Of a stretch of DNA of 17,764 nt, positions 1-9,164 are shown one piece after another. The stretch comes from Hamiltosporidium magnivora (lineage: Eukaryota > Microsporidia > Dubosqiidae), in NCBI GenBank assembly GCA_004325065.1, contig PITI01000180.1, positions 1-17,764 on the forward strand. The letters are read 5' to 3'. Made by a program: the position numbers and the translations under genes. Every line of letters starts with the position of its first letter. Within the stretch, counting starts at the first letter, position 1. Under the pieces are notes generated by a model, which saw only the letters and a program-made list of their open reading frames with translations, did no database searches and was not told where the DNA came from.

Positions 1-218
1 AGATGCATGAGGAACCAATACCCCCTTTAAATGAAGCGAAAAAAGAGGAAGACGGTGTTAAAATTTTAAAACTAAAAAATATACACCCCTTATTTCACAA
101 AGAGGAACCACTTTAGAGGAACCGACCAATAACATAAATGAAGAGTCGGATTTGGAAGAAGAGACAATAGTGTTAAAGAGGTAGAAGAAAACATATAAAA
201 ATGTTAAAAAGTTTTTAA
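1..218 (+). pseudogene. 3'-terminal fragment of a non-LTR retroelement ORF
   Basis: The fragment begins before the window, so only its end is seen. Bases about 75-218 align along their length with 8471-8618, the tail of the large retroelement relic. Shared blocks include gtcggattt followed by GA-rich sequence, and acatata at the end. Translated in the matching frame (107-184) it gives LEEPTNNINEESDLEEE, against LAETPININKGSDLEEE in the other copy. The frame ends early at tag 182-184, where the other copy reads on through VIETYK to its stop. Another open frame (3-116) is also Glu/Pro-rich, and GAGGAACC occurs three times (10, 103, 116), so the ancestral tail probably held short acidic repeats. 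One frame change and one premature stop make it a pseudogene. Confidence 0.7.
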
Positions 219-652
219 CCCAGAATTTTATTAAATAAAAAATTTGCTATGATAAAAAAATTTATTCTTGTTTTAAAGTAAGATTAAATTTTATATTTTA
301 TCTAGTTTGAAAACCTATAAAATATTCTAACATTTTGGTTTAATAGTTTATATTTTTTACACATTTTTCTTTAATTCTCTAAAGTATTATATCTGCTTAG
401 ATTTGTATTTTTTTTATTACAATTTGTTATGAATTCTATTTTGTATCAATTTTAAAATGTGACGGAAAAAATGTAAGCTGATAAATTGAAAGATAGAAAA
501 GTATGAAAAAACATGCATAGATCAAATAAATCTGCAATTTAATGAAAAATTTGATTTATTTACTAACTTCAAGACACCAGTCGAGAGAAGATAGAACAAG
601 CACAGGTAGAACCTTTTTACGAATAGAACAACACCTTGATGAATAAATCATT
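219..652. other. AT-rich intergenic DNA, nothing recognised
   Basis: All frames are broken by frequent stops. I see no tRNA-like arms, no repeat shared with the rest of the window and no convincing ORF. Confidence 0.6.
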
Positions 653-676
653 TCTCTGTATAACAGAGATTTTTTT
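653..676 (+). other. Short perfect hairpin followed by a T run
   Basis: TCTCTGT (653-659) and ACAGAGA (663-669) are perfect complements around a 3-nt loop, followed by seven T (670-676). The shape resembles a stem followed by a Pol III-type T-run stop. No A/B boxes or conserved RNA were recognised upstream. The ACAGAGA string recalls the U6 snRNA box, but the neighbouring U6 sequence (AGC triad) is absent. It may be chance in AT-rich DNA. Confidence 0.25.
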
Positions 677-3624
677 CTTTCTACAAATTATATTAATGGA
701 CCGTACTATCAAATACATTTAAAAGAGAAGCGAATCATAATTATAAGTCAATATCAATCACAGAAAAAGCCAAAAAGCAGAAATTACAGCGATAAATATT
801 TTTATCAAACAAGAGATTAGGAGAAAGTTTTTATTAAAATGAGGATATTTTTTTTATTCATTTTGTGATTCGGTTGTTTTTTGCTATACAATTTGGCAAA
901 AAAAATACGCTAATAAGTTAAATATTATATAAAAAAGATAATAAAACGATGCATCAGATCGCATTCTATAAAAAAGTCGTATTTTTTGATTGATACAATG
1001 GGTGCATCGATTATAGAAATACTATTTAATTGAATCAAATAAATTTATAGGATAAAAAAGAAAACAGTGGGCATAGCTAGAAAGTTTCTAGGTGAATCGA
1101 CTAAGTTAAATTCTCCATTTCATTATTTAAAATATGGCAAAACGTAAGCTACAGAACTCATAAATTTAACTTAAGTAAAATATTGCTAGCGAGGAAAAAA
1201 TGCAAATAAAAACCTAGCTTTTTGAAAAAAAGTGTTACAATTAAATTTCAGGGTTTTATGATTATAGAAACCCTAGAAAAATACAAAAAAATATAAACTC
1301 TATCTTTTCTTCTTTGATATTTCTAAAAAAAGCCTAAATTATTTTTCTAAGTTAAATTAAGACTCACAGTAGAATGATTAAATATTAAAATAAATGTTTT
1401 TGTTCGATTTCTACGCTTATAAACTTATCAGTTCTTAAATTTAGATAAAATCTTAAAAATAAATATTCTTTCGACTTATCCAAGCTCACGTTTTTTAGCG
1501 AGATATCTGAAAAGCTATGATTAGACTATAAGATCAATTTTAATCAAATTATAAGCAGTAGGCCCTAATATCAACGAAGAGACATTTTCATGATATCTTA
1601 TCATACACACGATCTCTTCTATACTGACATTTCTAGCTATATTTTCCTTCCATAAATTGATTTTTAAACAATCTTACATTAACTTCATAAATTGAGGTAT
1701 TATAATATTAAGACTTAAATTTCCCTAATCTAGAAACTTATAACTATTCGCGCATATCATTCGATATTGAGATGGCAATATATCAAAAAGAAAAACTTAA
1801 GCCGGATGATAACGCAGTATAATAAACTCATCAATTACACCATGGTATAACTTTACAATTTTAAATATATTTTTATTATAAATTCGGCAAGTATTCACAG
1901 TTTAAGGAAAATCTGATACATGGGTCGTTTAACTTTAAATAGAAAGCCCGGTGTTACTTTGATGAAATGTTTAGAGTTATAAGAGCATGTAGGCTACAAA
2001 AAAGCAACCCAAATGAATGTTTTTTTTGTATAAAATTATATAGAAAATCTAAAGGCTGTTTTAGATAATAATCATACAAGCCTATTATTATATTTATCAT
2101 GCTCATTTGTAAGAATAGATAGAACTGCAATTTCACAAGTCTAGATCTTAAAATATATTAAAAAAATTGAAGTATTTATTTTCTAAAAAAAATATAAATA
2201 AGAGTTTACAGGAATTTTTCATCGGTAAATATGTTTTACTTTCTTAAATTTGATTATATGTTTATCGTTTGAAGCAAAAGCTCAATGAAAAATATGCAGA
2301 GGCATTAGGATATGATAAATTAATTTCCAAATTACTGATAACTTTTTAATTGGTATGTATGACTATTTCCAAAGAAAGTTCGAAATACGATTGAAAATAT
2401 TAAGAGGAAATGAATTTGATACAAAGGCGCTACATTCAAGCTAATATCGAAAGTACAGAGGCGTTAAGATAAAATGAAAAATACGAAAGGATTACATAAA
2501 ATATTTTTATCTATACTTTCATTTGATTGAATACTTTTATTGGCTCTCACTTTAAATCTACAGACATATCTGAGTAATATAATATTCATAAGCAGTGCAG
2601 TGAACTGAAAAGGAAATAAATTTAAAACTAAGATGAAAATTTCGTGCGATTATATAAAGCTAAGCAAATAATTCTTGTTTCAATACTAGCTGGCATATTG
2701 AACACGTGTTTGTGAGATTCCTCTTTTGCAAAAAAAGAGCAATAATATATCAACCTGGTGGACCTTAATACTGTAAATTAGTCAATAAATGTCCTCATAG
2801 TTCAGTTTTTAGAGCTATACTCTGTATAAATATTGAATTGAAATAACTTTTTTGAAAATATTAGACAATGCTTTTGTCGGAAATTTATATGACGAGAAAA
2901 TTAATTAATAACTACTTTAACTTTATGAAGCTATAAATAGTAAGCTATTTATGATCGAATATTTCTAAATAGCACAAGTAAAGAGCTATAATATCATATA
3001 TTAAAACTGTGTTCTATCATATCAGAAATATAAACGATTTATAAAAAAGTCAAATGAAGCGAAAGCTACTATTAGTCTAATAAAAGTAAAGTGTTCTCCT
3101 AAAATTTCTATGAAAATACACCTCATTGAATATATTAGACTACATGATATAGTAGTTTGAATGCAGAATTCAATTTTTAATAAATGAAAATCAAGTTTAT
3201 AAAACAAATTAAGGCATCCCACTCGAGAGGTTTTTGGAAAGAGATGCGAAAATGGTGATTGTATGACAAAAAGTTTTATCAGCTTTAAAATAAAACACAT
3301 AAATGAAGTTTCATTGGACGAAATATAAAAATATTACATACATTGAAATAGAACTCGGATACAAATATTTAATTCATATAGTGGCAAGCTAAAAAACTTC
3401 AGAAAATAAATTATTGGCCAATGGCTGAAGTTATTTTGATATGTATACCGTTAACATAAATTTTCACGGAAAAGCATAGGATTTTTTTCTAAAAAAAACT
3501 TCAAAGTGTACCTTAATGATCTTTAAACGTCTATAATAAAAACGCACATATATTAGATACTACACAAAAGAGATTATATTAATTATTAATAGAAATGCAA
3601 ACTATGTAATCGAGATTTAATAAA
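677..3624. other. Long gene-poor AT-rich region
   Basis: I found no gene I can support. Open frames are short, and the longest that starts with ATG (minus strand, 3022-3300, 92 codons) has no recognisable content. Short stretches read like decayed coding sequence, for example YAEALGYDKLISKLL in the plus strand near 2300, but they cannot be tied to a family. Confidence 0.55.
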
Positions 3625-3768
3625 ATGGCGGCTAAAATTTTATTAATTGATATAATACAAGATGCGGAAATATATGTAGCTCAAAAATATATTACACATA
3701 TATCAATGAGTAAAATTTATTTAAAAGAAAAACAAAATTCATTATATCTTAACTGTAGGAAGAAATAA
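3625..3768 (+). CDS. Possible small hypothetical protein (47 aa)
   Basis: A 47-codon frame begins at an ATG with A at -3 (aaaATGGCGGCT) and ends at TAA 3766-3768. It starts MAAKILLIDIIQDAEIYVAQ and has a balanced composition for such AT-rich DNA. It has no signal peptide, no membrane segment and no motif I recognise, and no AATAAA directly at its stop. It lies tail-to-tail with the 388-codon gene. Frames of this length are expected by chance here, so it is a weak candidate. Confidence 0.15.
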   Translation: MAAKILLIDIIQDAEIYVAQKYITHISMSKIYLKEKQNSLYLNCRKK

Positions 3769-3946
3769 TTGAAATCAAAGTGTTGATTCAAAATATCAAA
3801 AGAACCTCGATTTGAAATATCGGGTATATTCATTCAGAGAATATAATAGAGTAAAGAATAATTTAACTGAGAAAAAATCAGAAAAATGAATTTTTATTAT
3901 AAAATAGCCTTTAAAGAAAAGATAAAAAAGATTTTTTTAAAATACA

Positions 3947-3952
3947 TTTATT
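3947..3952 (-). terminator. AATAAA poly(A) signal of the 388-codon gene
   Basis: TTTATT on the plus strand reads AATAAA on the minus strand, 24 nt beyond the stop codon of the gene at 3977-5143. The position fits a short 3' UTR. The hexamer is common in AT-rich DNA, so support comes from the same arrangement at the other genes here. Confidence 0.45.
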
Positions 3953-3976
3953 TACACAAATTCCTCCTGGAAAGCT

Positions 3977-5143
3977 TTACTCACATTTTTCAAAAAATAT
4001 TCTTCTTTTACTGAAGTAAAAATTTTTTTCTTTTGACTTTTTATTCAAACTTTTTGGAGAAATCGCTATTTTAAAAGGTAAATTGTTCACTTTATCGGAA
4101 AATATATTATGAAAATGTTTCTTGTATATATTATGTACATTTTCAGTATAAAAACCAAACCTGTTAAGATAGTTAATACGTTTCTTTAGATAAAAATCTA
4201 CATTAATCTTGAATAGAGAATAATATAATGTTTTCAAAGATATTGAAATTTTTTTCTTGTATAAAAATCTTCGCAGGTAATTATCAACGACAATATATAA
4301 ATTATTAAAATCAAGATTTAAACATTTTTTTTCATAAACATAAATCAAAGAATACAATATGAAGTTATAAAAGCCATAATCTCTAAAGAAATGCAAAACT
4401 CTTTCTAATTCCCAAAAAATATGAAAGATGATAAGGATCTCTTGTTTTAAATTCTCTGGAATTTTAAGTTCTTTAAGTATTTCGTTGATCAAATTACTTA
4501 TTTTAATTTTACAACCTTCTAAAAATTTTTGACTTTTAAATAATGAAATATCATTCCAAAAATTTAAACTTAAATAACTATTTTCATAGTAATTGATCAT
4601 CGATTTTACAGAATTGTTGTTTTTGAAATACTTTTCACTAAGAATGCCATTATATTCAATAGAATCGGAAGTATAATCATTTATTTCGGTCGAAATAAAA
4701 ATATTTTTTATTAAATTTATAAAAACTTTTAAATTTTTCTCGGGTATCTCGGGGTCTTTTTCTTGTAAATATTCCAAAATAAATTCATCGAAAGGTTTTT
4801 TAAGAATATAAGCTTTATAAAAAAATAAAAATATTTCTCGGTCGTCTGATGAGGTCGGATTAAAAAAATCGTATTCTTTCATATGATATCGAAAACAATC
4901 ATAGAAATCAAAAATCTTTTCCTGTATTGAATTTAAACTTTCTGGAGAGATTCTAACAGGTGATTTCATATGTTTTAATAAAATTCTAAGTTTTAAATTT
5001 TCAGGATTTTTATGATATTTTTTTCCATAGTGTGATGTCATTCCACCCTTACCTATCTTCGATATTTCAAAATGAAGTAAATCCGAGTAAATGGATTCTC
5101 TTTTTATAAATATATTGCAAGTCTTAATTCGCTTCTTATTCAT
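3977..5143 (-). CDS. Hypothetical 388-aa protein, possible cyclin-fold/TFIIB-like C-terminal domain
   Basis: This is an uninterrupted 388-codon frame far longer than chance allows, starting at ATG (5143-5141) and ending TAA. I do not recognise the family. There is no signal peptide or clear membrane helix, so it is probably intracellular. Residues 1-65 are basic, with a GKGGMTSHYGKKYHKN stretch. Residues 66-150 and 215-315 look like bundles of amphipathic helices. The second bundle runs from LKIPENLKQEI (226-236) through YNFILYSLIYVYEKK (259-273) to ISLKTLYYSLFKI (301-313). That spacing resembles a TFIIB/cyclin repeat (helix, small-residue-rich middle helix, then a recognition-like helix), but this is a pattern impression. 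There is no N-terminal zinc ribbon. The basic C-terminus (364-381) could be a nuclear localisation signal. The coding call is secure; the function is not. Confidence 0.85.
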   Translation of the reverse strand: MNKKRIKTCNIFIKRESIYSDLLHFEISKIGKGGMTSHYGKKYHKNPENLKLRILLKHMKSPVRISPESLNSIQEKIFDFYDCFRYHMKEYDFFNPTSSDDREIFLFFYKAYILKKPFDEFILEYLQEKDPEIPEKNLKVFINLIKNIFISTEINDYTSDSIEYNGILSEKYFKNNNSVKSMINYYENSYLSLNFWNDISLFKSQKFLEGCKIKISNLINEILKELKIPENLKQEILIIFHIFWELERVLHFFRDYGFYNFILYSLIYVYEKKCLNLDFNNLYIVVDNYLRRFLYKKKISISLKTLYYSLFKINVDFYLKKRINYLNRFGFYTENVHNIYKKHFHNIFSDKVNNLPFKIAISPKSLNKKSKEKNFYFSKRRIFFEKCE

Positions 5144-5242
5144 TTTAAAAGTACCGCTTTTTTTGTTTATTTTATTTATTTACATTTTTTATTAATTAAA
5201 TTAAACGGGAAATAAACAAATTAATTAATATTTCGGCGGCCA
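5144..5242 (-). promoter_or_regulatory. Likely upstream region of the 388-codon gene
   Basis: Upstream of the ATG, in very AT-rich DNA, two GC patches stand out: CCCG (complement of 5206-5209, about 63 nt from the start) and CGGCGGCC (5234-5241). Microsporidian genes are often preceded by C-rich or G-rich triplets, usually closer to the start than here. A promoter role is inferred from position only. Confidence 0.2.
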
Positions 5243-5895
5243 TCAAAGGTTTCATAAAAGCAAATAAATTTATAAATAATTAATTTTTGTAATTTTAAAA
5301 ATCTTTAAATAAAAAAGTCAAATTCTAGATTTTGTATTTGTATATAATTTTGATGGAAGTAATGAACAAACATATATAACTTAGTCATAATCAATAATAC
5401 AATGAATATGAAAATATTTTAGCATAAATCTTATTTTATATCAATTTAAAGAAAATTTCTAGTAAAAACTGTTGATATAATTAAGCAAAAATCGGAAAAT
5501 AAATATTAAATATTTTCCGATTTAAAATATTTTTACTTTAAGCTAAAAAATGGGTTTAGCTGTTTCTTACAAATAATCTATTAATGTGTTTTTAGTTACA
5601 ATATAGTATTTTTCTCTTACTTGACTTTCTAAAATTCAATGTTACCAAATTTAAATTAATTAATCTATAAAAGTATTTTTATTAAAATTTTAATTAATTT
5701 TTTACAAAGAGAAAATAAATATTTTTGCCTTTTTAGTTGAATTCTTTTCAAAACAATAATTGAATATAATGCAATCGAAAAATTTCCATCTTTATATTCA
5801 AAAACAAAACAACTTTAAAAATTCATTTGGAGAAGATTTATCGATAAAATAGAAATTTTTCATTTTAAGATTAAAGCAAAAAATGAAATCTATTT
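5243..5895. other. AT-rich intergenic DNA with one inverted repeat
   Basis: No coding frame could be supported. Apart from the perfect inverted repeat at 5489-5523, listed separately, I see only stop-dense AT-rich sequence. Confidence 0.55.
5489..5523. repeat. Perfect 13-bp inverted repeat (hairpin)
   Basis: AAATCGGAAAATA (5489-5501) is exactly complementary to TATTTTCCGATTT (5511-5523), with a 9-nt spacer. The CGG/CCG core makes it less likely to be an AT-composition accident. It lies about 350 bp upstream of the 388-codon gene start. It could be a protein-binding palindrome, an RNA hairpin, or the end-to-end remnant of a small inverted-repeat element. No flanking duplication was seen. Confidence 0.55.
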
Positions 5896-6155
5896 ATGAC
5901 TCCCAGTTTTTTTAAGCTTCTTGTACTATTATTTGGTATTTCAATAAATGATCTATCTTTCGAAGCGAAGGAGAAAGAGTGTCTTCAGCAGCATTTTTTT
6001 AAAATAACTCGAAAATACAATAAATTAAATTTATAAAAGAAATATGGCTTAATTCTAATCAGATTCCCAAAATCTCTCAAATCATCATAAATAATATTAA
6101 TATAATCATTATTAAGATATTTTTGTCGTTAATATTTTTCGACTTATTTGTATGA
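5896..6155 (+). pseudogene. Possible broken gene for a small secreted or membrane protein
   Basis: A 46-codon frame (5896-6036) opens with MTPSFFKLLVLLFGISIND, which has a signal-peptide shape (short N-region, hydrophobic core), and continues LSFEAKEKECLQQHFF. It ends at TAA 6034-6036. A second frame, open from 6027 to TGA 6153-6155 and overlapping the first, continues with polar residues and then a hydrophobic stretch, IIIIKIFLSLIFFDLFV. One frameshift would join a signal peptide to a C-terminal hydrophobic segment, the layout also seen in the 643-aa protein at 10112-12043. It may be a relic, a real 46-aa secreted peptide, or chance. Confidence 0.22.
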
Positions 6156-7495
6156 ACAATGTATATTCTTAAAATAATGAAGAACGTTTTTTATAATGTA
6201 AAAAATGATGTATCTAAAAGATAACAAGTGTTTTTTTAGCAGGAAATTGATTTAAGAATAAATTTAAATGACAATTTCTGGTTTAAAACTAATTGGGATG
6301 GTAAGAAAGATTAAAGAAGTTGAAACATAGGCTTTACTATAAGCTGATTAAACCAAAACATGGGGGAACTATTTTAAAGCAACATTGATTTATGCCAAAG
6401 AGGCTTATGATACAATAAAACCTATTTTTTTGACACCATTCATCGGTGCCTTAATTCATCGGCTTGATTTCTGAAATTTATTGAGTTCAAAATCTCGCAA
6501 TAGAAAATTGATACATCGTAGATTCAAAAAAAGAAATGATTAAAAAAATTGAGGGAGGGATTCAGCAGAAATTAGTTCGTAACCTTGTATTTTGTTTTGT
6601 GTATGGATCTGACAAACCACGAATGCAATGTGAAACACACAAAGGTACTGATATAATGAAGGTGTTGCCTTTCCCTACCAAAAGTCTTTTGCTTTTTGTG
6701 ATTAGAAACCCTTTGTAGACATTTTGAATTCGGAGCTATGATAGAGGAAACCAAAAACCCTTTAAGAGCTATTAAATTAGAATCAAAAACGAAAAAAAAT
6801 TTCAAACGATACTTTTTGCGGAGATATTTATACTTTTCTGGAAAATGTTAGTTTTTATAAATATTTAGGAAGAATGAAAAAAGAAGAGCTAATCCATCAC
6901 ATAGAATATTTGAAGGTGTACAAAGCATACTAATATCAATAGTTGAAAGAATTGATCGTATTGGATTAAAAATTAAGACTATATTTTTTGCAATTAATCA
7001 ACAGGCGATATCGTTGATCCACTATCACATTAATGTACTTTGATTTGAATCGATAAACTTATCTAAGTTGGAAGATGAGATGCTTTTGATGTTGGTAAAT
7101 AATAAGTCACCTCTTCGCCTAAATGTAAAGAGCGTTTGTTTTTCTTCTTAGAACAGAACATGGAAGAGGTTTACATGATGATAAGTCACGAAGTGATTAA
7201 ACGCTGCTACAATTCTCGAATTGTTTAACAAAAGCCGTGGAAATATTGCCTCAAGGAGCAGAAATTCTAAAGTCGAAGAGCACTAATAAAAGGCTTTTTT
7301 TTAAATATAAATATTTGTTGGAAGAAGAATTCATTACTTAGAATTTAGAGGAAGCTAAAATGGCAAAATATATAACAGAATTGAAACGAAAACCTCATTC
7401 AAAGTTATACAATGAAAAGATAAAATGAGCTTTTAGGTGCCGGTGAATCTTTAAGATGGCTATAGATAAGAAATATAAAGCCAAGTGAGAATCAG

Positions 7496-7510
7496 TGTTC
7501 TGCTATCTTA
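7496..7510 (+). repeat. Left copy of 15-bp target-site duplication
   Basis: The sequence tgttctgctatctta matches 7736-7750 at 13 of 15 positions; both differences are C/T transitions. In the RT frame it encodes the VFCYL motif, which is repeated as LFCYL at the right copy. That duplication is what an insertion with target duplication would leave. Confidence 0.75.
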
Positions 7511-7735
7511 TGTTTACTCATTTCATTCTCTTTTTACTTCTCGATGTCGAGATAAACAGATGGAAGTGTTTTGTTTTTTTCTTTTAATCTGTTAGAACCC
7601 GGGATTATATGATATTATCCTATAGATCTCGTGTGGTTTCTACCTCACTAAAATGTAAACAATGATTTTCACATCGATTTTACACAATCATAGCACATCA
7701 GATGGTTTTTAACGTGGTTATAATCTCTCCCACCT
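7511..7735. mobile_element. Nested 225-bp non-autonomous insertion element
   Basis: This block interrupts the retroelement reading between VFCYL and LFCYLKNRHYF and is bounded by the 15-bp duplication. Its first ~115 bp match the complement of about 15305-15428, best over 7585-7609 (23 of 25 identical). It has no coding frame and no clear terminal inverted repeats. A 15-bp duplication is more typical of target-primed (LINE/SINE) insertion than of LTR or most DNA elements. On the minus strand, GGGTTCTAAC (7595-7604) partly resembles a Pol III B box, and TAGTGAGGTAG about 50 nt upstream of it (minus-strand sense) vaguely resembles an A box. A tRNA-related SINE is therefore possible but unproven. 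There is no poly(A) tail. Confidence 0.6.
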
Positions 7736-7750
7736 TGTTTTGCTATCTCA
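7736..7750 (+). repeat. Right copy of 15-bp target-site duplication
   Basis: The sequence tgttttgctatctca is the partner of 7496-7510. The RT frame resumes here as LFCYLKNRHYF, restoring the motif that was interrupted upstream. Confidence 0.75.
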
Positions 7751-7781
7751 AAAATAGACATTATTTTTTAGAGAGAATTTA

Positions 7782-7835
7782 TGTACCAAACCTTTAAAGA
7801 TATGTAAAACAATAGATATTTTAGCAACTCGATGT
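7782..7835 (+). pseudogene. Zinc-knuckle part of the retroelement relic, metal ligand lost
   Basis: This stretch reads CTKPLKICKTIDILATRC. From memory the related elements carry a C-x2-C...KTVDHLATRC knuckle. The final LATRC and the preceding KTID are preserved, the first cysteine pair is respaced, and the expected histidine is Ile (DIL in place of DHL). A stop follows at 7836-7838. It lies between the RT and the nuclease, as expected for an R2/R4-type protein. Confidence 0.6.
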
Positions 7836-7980
7836 TAGAAACTGCTCGAAAGGATTATACAAGACGCTTTCAGTATAAGTTTTACACCTAAACCTACTCT
7901 AATTAATCTATATCAATTTAAACCTATAAAACGCATTAAGATACCTTGATTAAACAAATTCTGAAAACTAGTATGGGGGG

Positions 7981-8387
7981 ATTAGAGTGGAAACCAGATC
8001 AAAAACTGATTCCAAGGCTTGGAACAATAGAAATATATTTGTTTTGGATTAGAATAAAAAGGAGATAATACATATTGGTTATAAATTACTTTTCAAGATT
8101 CAGTTTAGATGGTGGAAACTATAGAACTAAGGAATATTAGCATTTTAGATACAGAGTTGGTTCTTATTCGTAAGTTTAATGATATGATTGATTCTTGGGT
8201 AATATGTAAGGATATTTTAGGAAAATACATTGATGTATACCTCAAAAAACTGCAAATTCCTATGAATGTAATAGGATATATTCCTCTGATAGTATCTTGG
8301 AAGATGTTTAAACAATTTACTTTGATCGGCAGAGACGACTCTAGTAAGAATCAAATACCGAAGAGATCTGGAAAAGAGTGTAAATAA
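7981..8387 (+). pseudogene. Restriction-like endonuclease part of the retroelement relic
   Basis: Bases 7981-8049 read IRVETRSKTDSK followed by NNRNIFVLD and a stop, then NKKEIIHIGYK. The family pattern I recall is KPDIFVLD followed by an (I/E)EVGI strand, that is a PD-(D/E)XK nuclease core. Here the PD is RN and the acidic residue of the second strand is missing, so the catalytic centre is gone. The 92-codon frame 8109-8387 continues with VETIELRN and later LKKLQIPMNVIGYIPLIV. The latter resembles the remembered ELEIPMNVEAYIQSIVLKK segment. This frame is a chance survivor of the old ORF, not a separate gene. Confidence 0.6.
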
Positions 8388-8618
8388 GTTTTTAGATAGA
8401 TTTGCGATAAAAAAAACAATTCCTTTTTAAAACAAGTGGGTAACGAAAAGGATAGTGTGAAAATCCAGATCAAAAAATAGTACTCATTTTATTTCAGATG
8501 GAGAAACCAATCTAGCGGAAACACCAATAAATATAAATAAAGGGTCGGATTTAGAAGAGGAAAGCAAGGTAGTAAAAGAGGTCATAGAAACATATAAATA
8601 ATTGAAAAACATTTAACA

Positions 8619-9164
8619 AATCGTATTTAAAAAAGATACTAAAAAACAATGAGAGTATTATCGGTTTTAAATATACGTATTATGAATGTGATTAAGTAAT
8701 TAATCAAACGTATCAAGAGTCTTCTATTAAGTAAATCATTCACAAGGAGTTTGCGTTGATATTATAAAAATATAAGTATAACACAGAAAACCGATTTTCG
8801 AATCAATATCCTAATATATTCATTTTAAATAAGAAATGAAATAATATTAGATTCAGTCGGTAAATAAATTCATAAAATCCGTTTAGAATCGCGGAAACAG
8901 AAAAATATGAAGATATATAGTTTATAAGATAATAAAATGGCTTTAATTTAACTTTTAATATAGAGATGATTTTATATGTGAAATCGAAAATTATACAAAA
9001 TAAATAACTTAAATATATTAATAATCTTCGATTACAGTAATAGCGGCATATAGAGAGTCGAAATACTCAAAAAAAGTCGTAACTGTGTTCGGGAATTCAC
9101 AGAGAGATTTCAGTCGAGACTAAAAGTCGAAACAGATATGTAAAGGTGTGATTATGATAATTAT
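8619..9164. other. AT-rich intergenic DNA with an AGTCG cluster
   Basis: There is no supported gene. Four AGTCG words occur within 74 nt (9056, 9075, 9112, 9125), together with a small CTGTG/CACAG stem-like pair near 9082-9101. They lie just past the retroelement and may be sequence from another decayed element. Confidence 0.4.

Larger units (their letters stand above)
6352..8618 (+). pseudogene. Decayed non-LTR retrotransposon, RT plus restriction-like endonuclease (R4/Dong-like)
   Basis: The ORF is shattered by stops and frameshifts but can be followed in order. An RT motif-A-like segment is at 6391-6414 (YAKEAYDT) and a possible motif B at GGIQQ near 6553. YKYLG is at 6856-6870. Next comes ERIDRIGLKIKTIFFAINQQ with AISLIHYHINVL (6936-7040). 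The RTEHGRGLH segment starts at 7150. Then come AKYITELKRKPHSKLYNEK, ELLGAGESLRWL (from 7427) and VFCYL, where an insertion interrupts. Reading resumes LFCYLKNRHYF, then a zinc knuckle (7782-7835), DYTRR, an endonuclease-like domain (7981-8387) and an acidic tail ending at TAA 8599-8601. RT followed by a CCHC knuckle and a C-terminal PD-(D/E)XK-type nuclease is the known layout of R2/R4/Dong-type elements. Family placement relies on remembered motifs. The 5' end was not found; N-terminal sequence upstream of 6350 is unrecognisable. Confidence 0.8.

Noticed and set aside
653..676. U6 snRNA because of ACAGAGA
   Set aside because: The conserved bases around the U6 box, including the AGC triad and following stem, are absent.
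1954..2136. 60-codon hydrophobic minus-strand frame
   Set aside because: It opens with GTG; the inner Met leaves under 50 codons of hydrophobic, low-information sequence typical of AT-rich noise.
3022..3300. 92-codon minus-strand frame starting with ATG
   Set aside because: No motif, signal peptide or family resemblance. One frame of about this length is roughly expected by chance in a window this size and composition.
6572..6805. 77-codon minus-strand frame
   Set aside because: It lies antisense to the RT part of the retroelement relic and has no independent support.
7511..7735. Spliceosomal intron or solo LTR in place of a short mobile element
   Set aside because: The block does not begin with GT and end with AG at sensible positions, lacks TG...CA ends, and is flanked by a 15-bp duplication too long for LTR integration.
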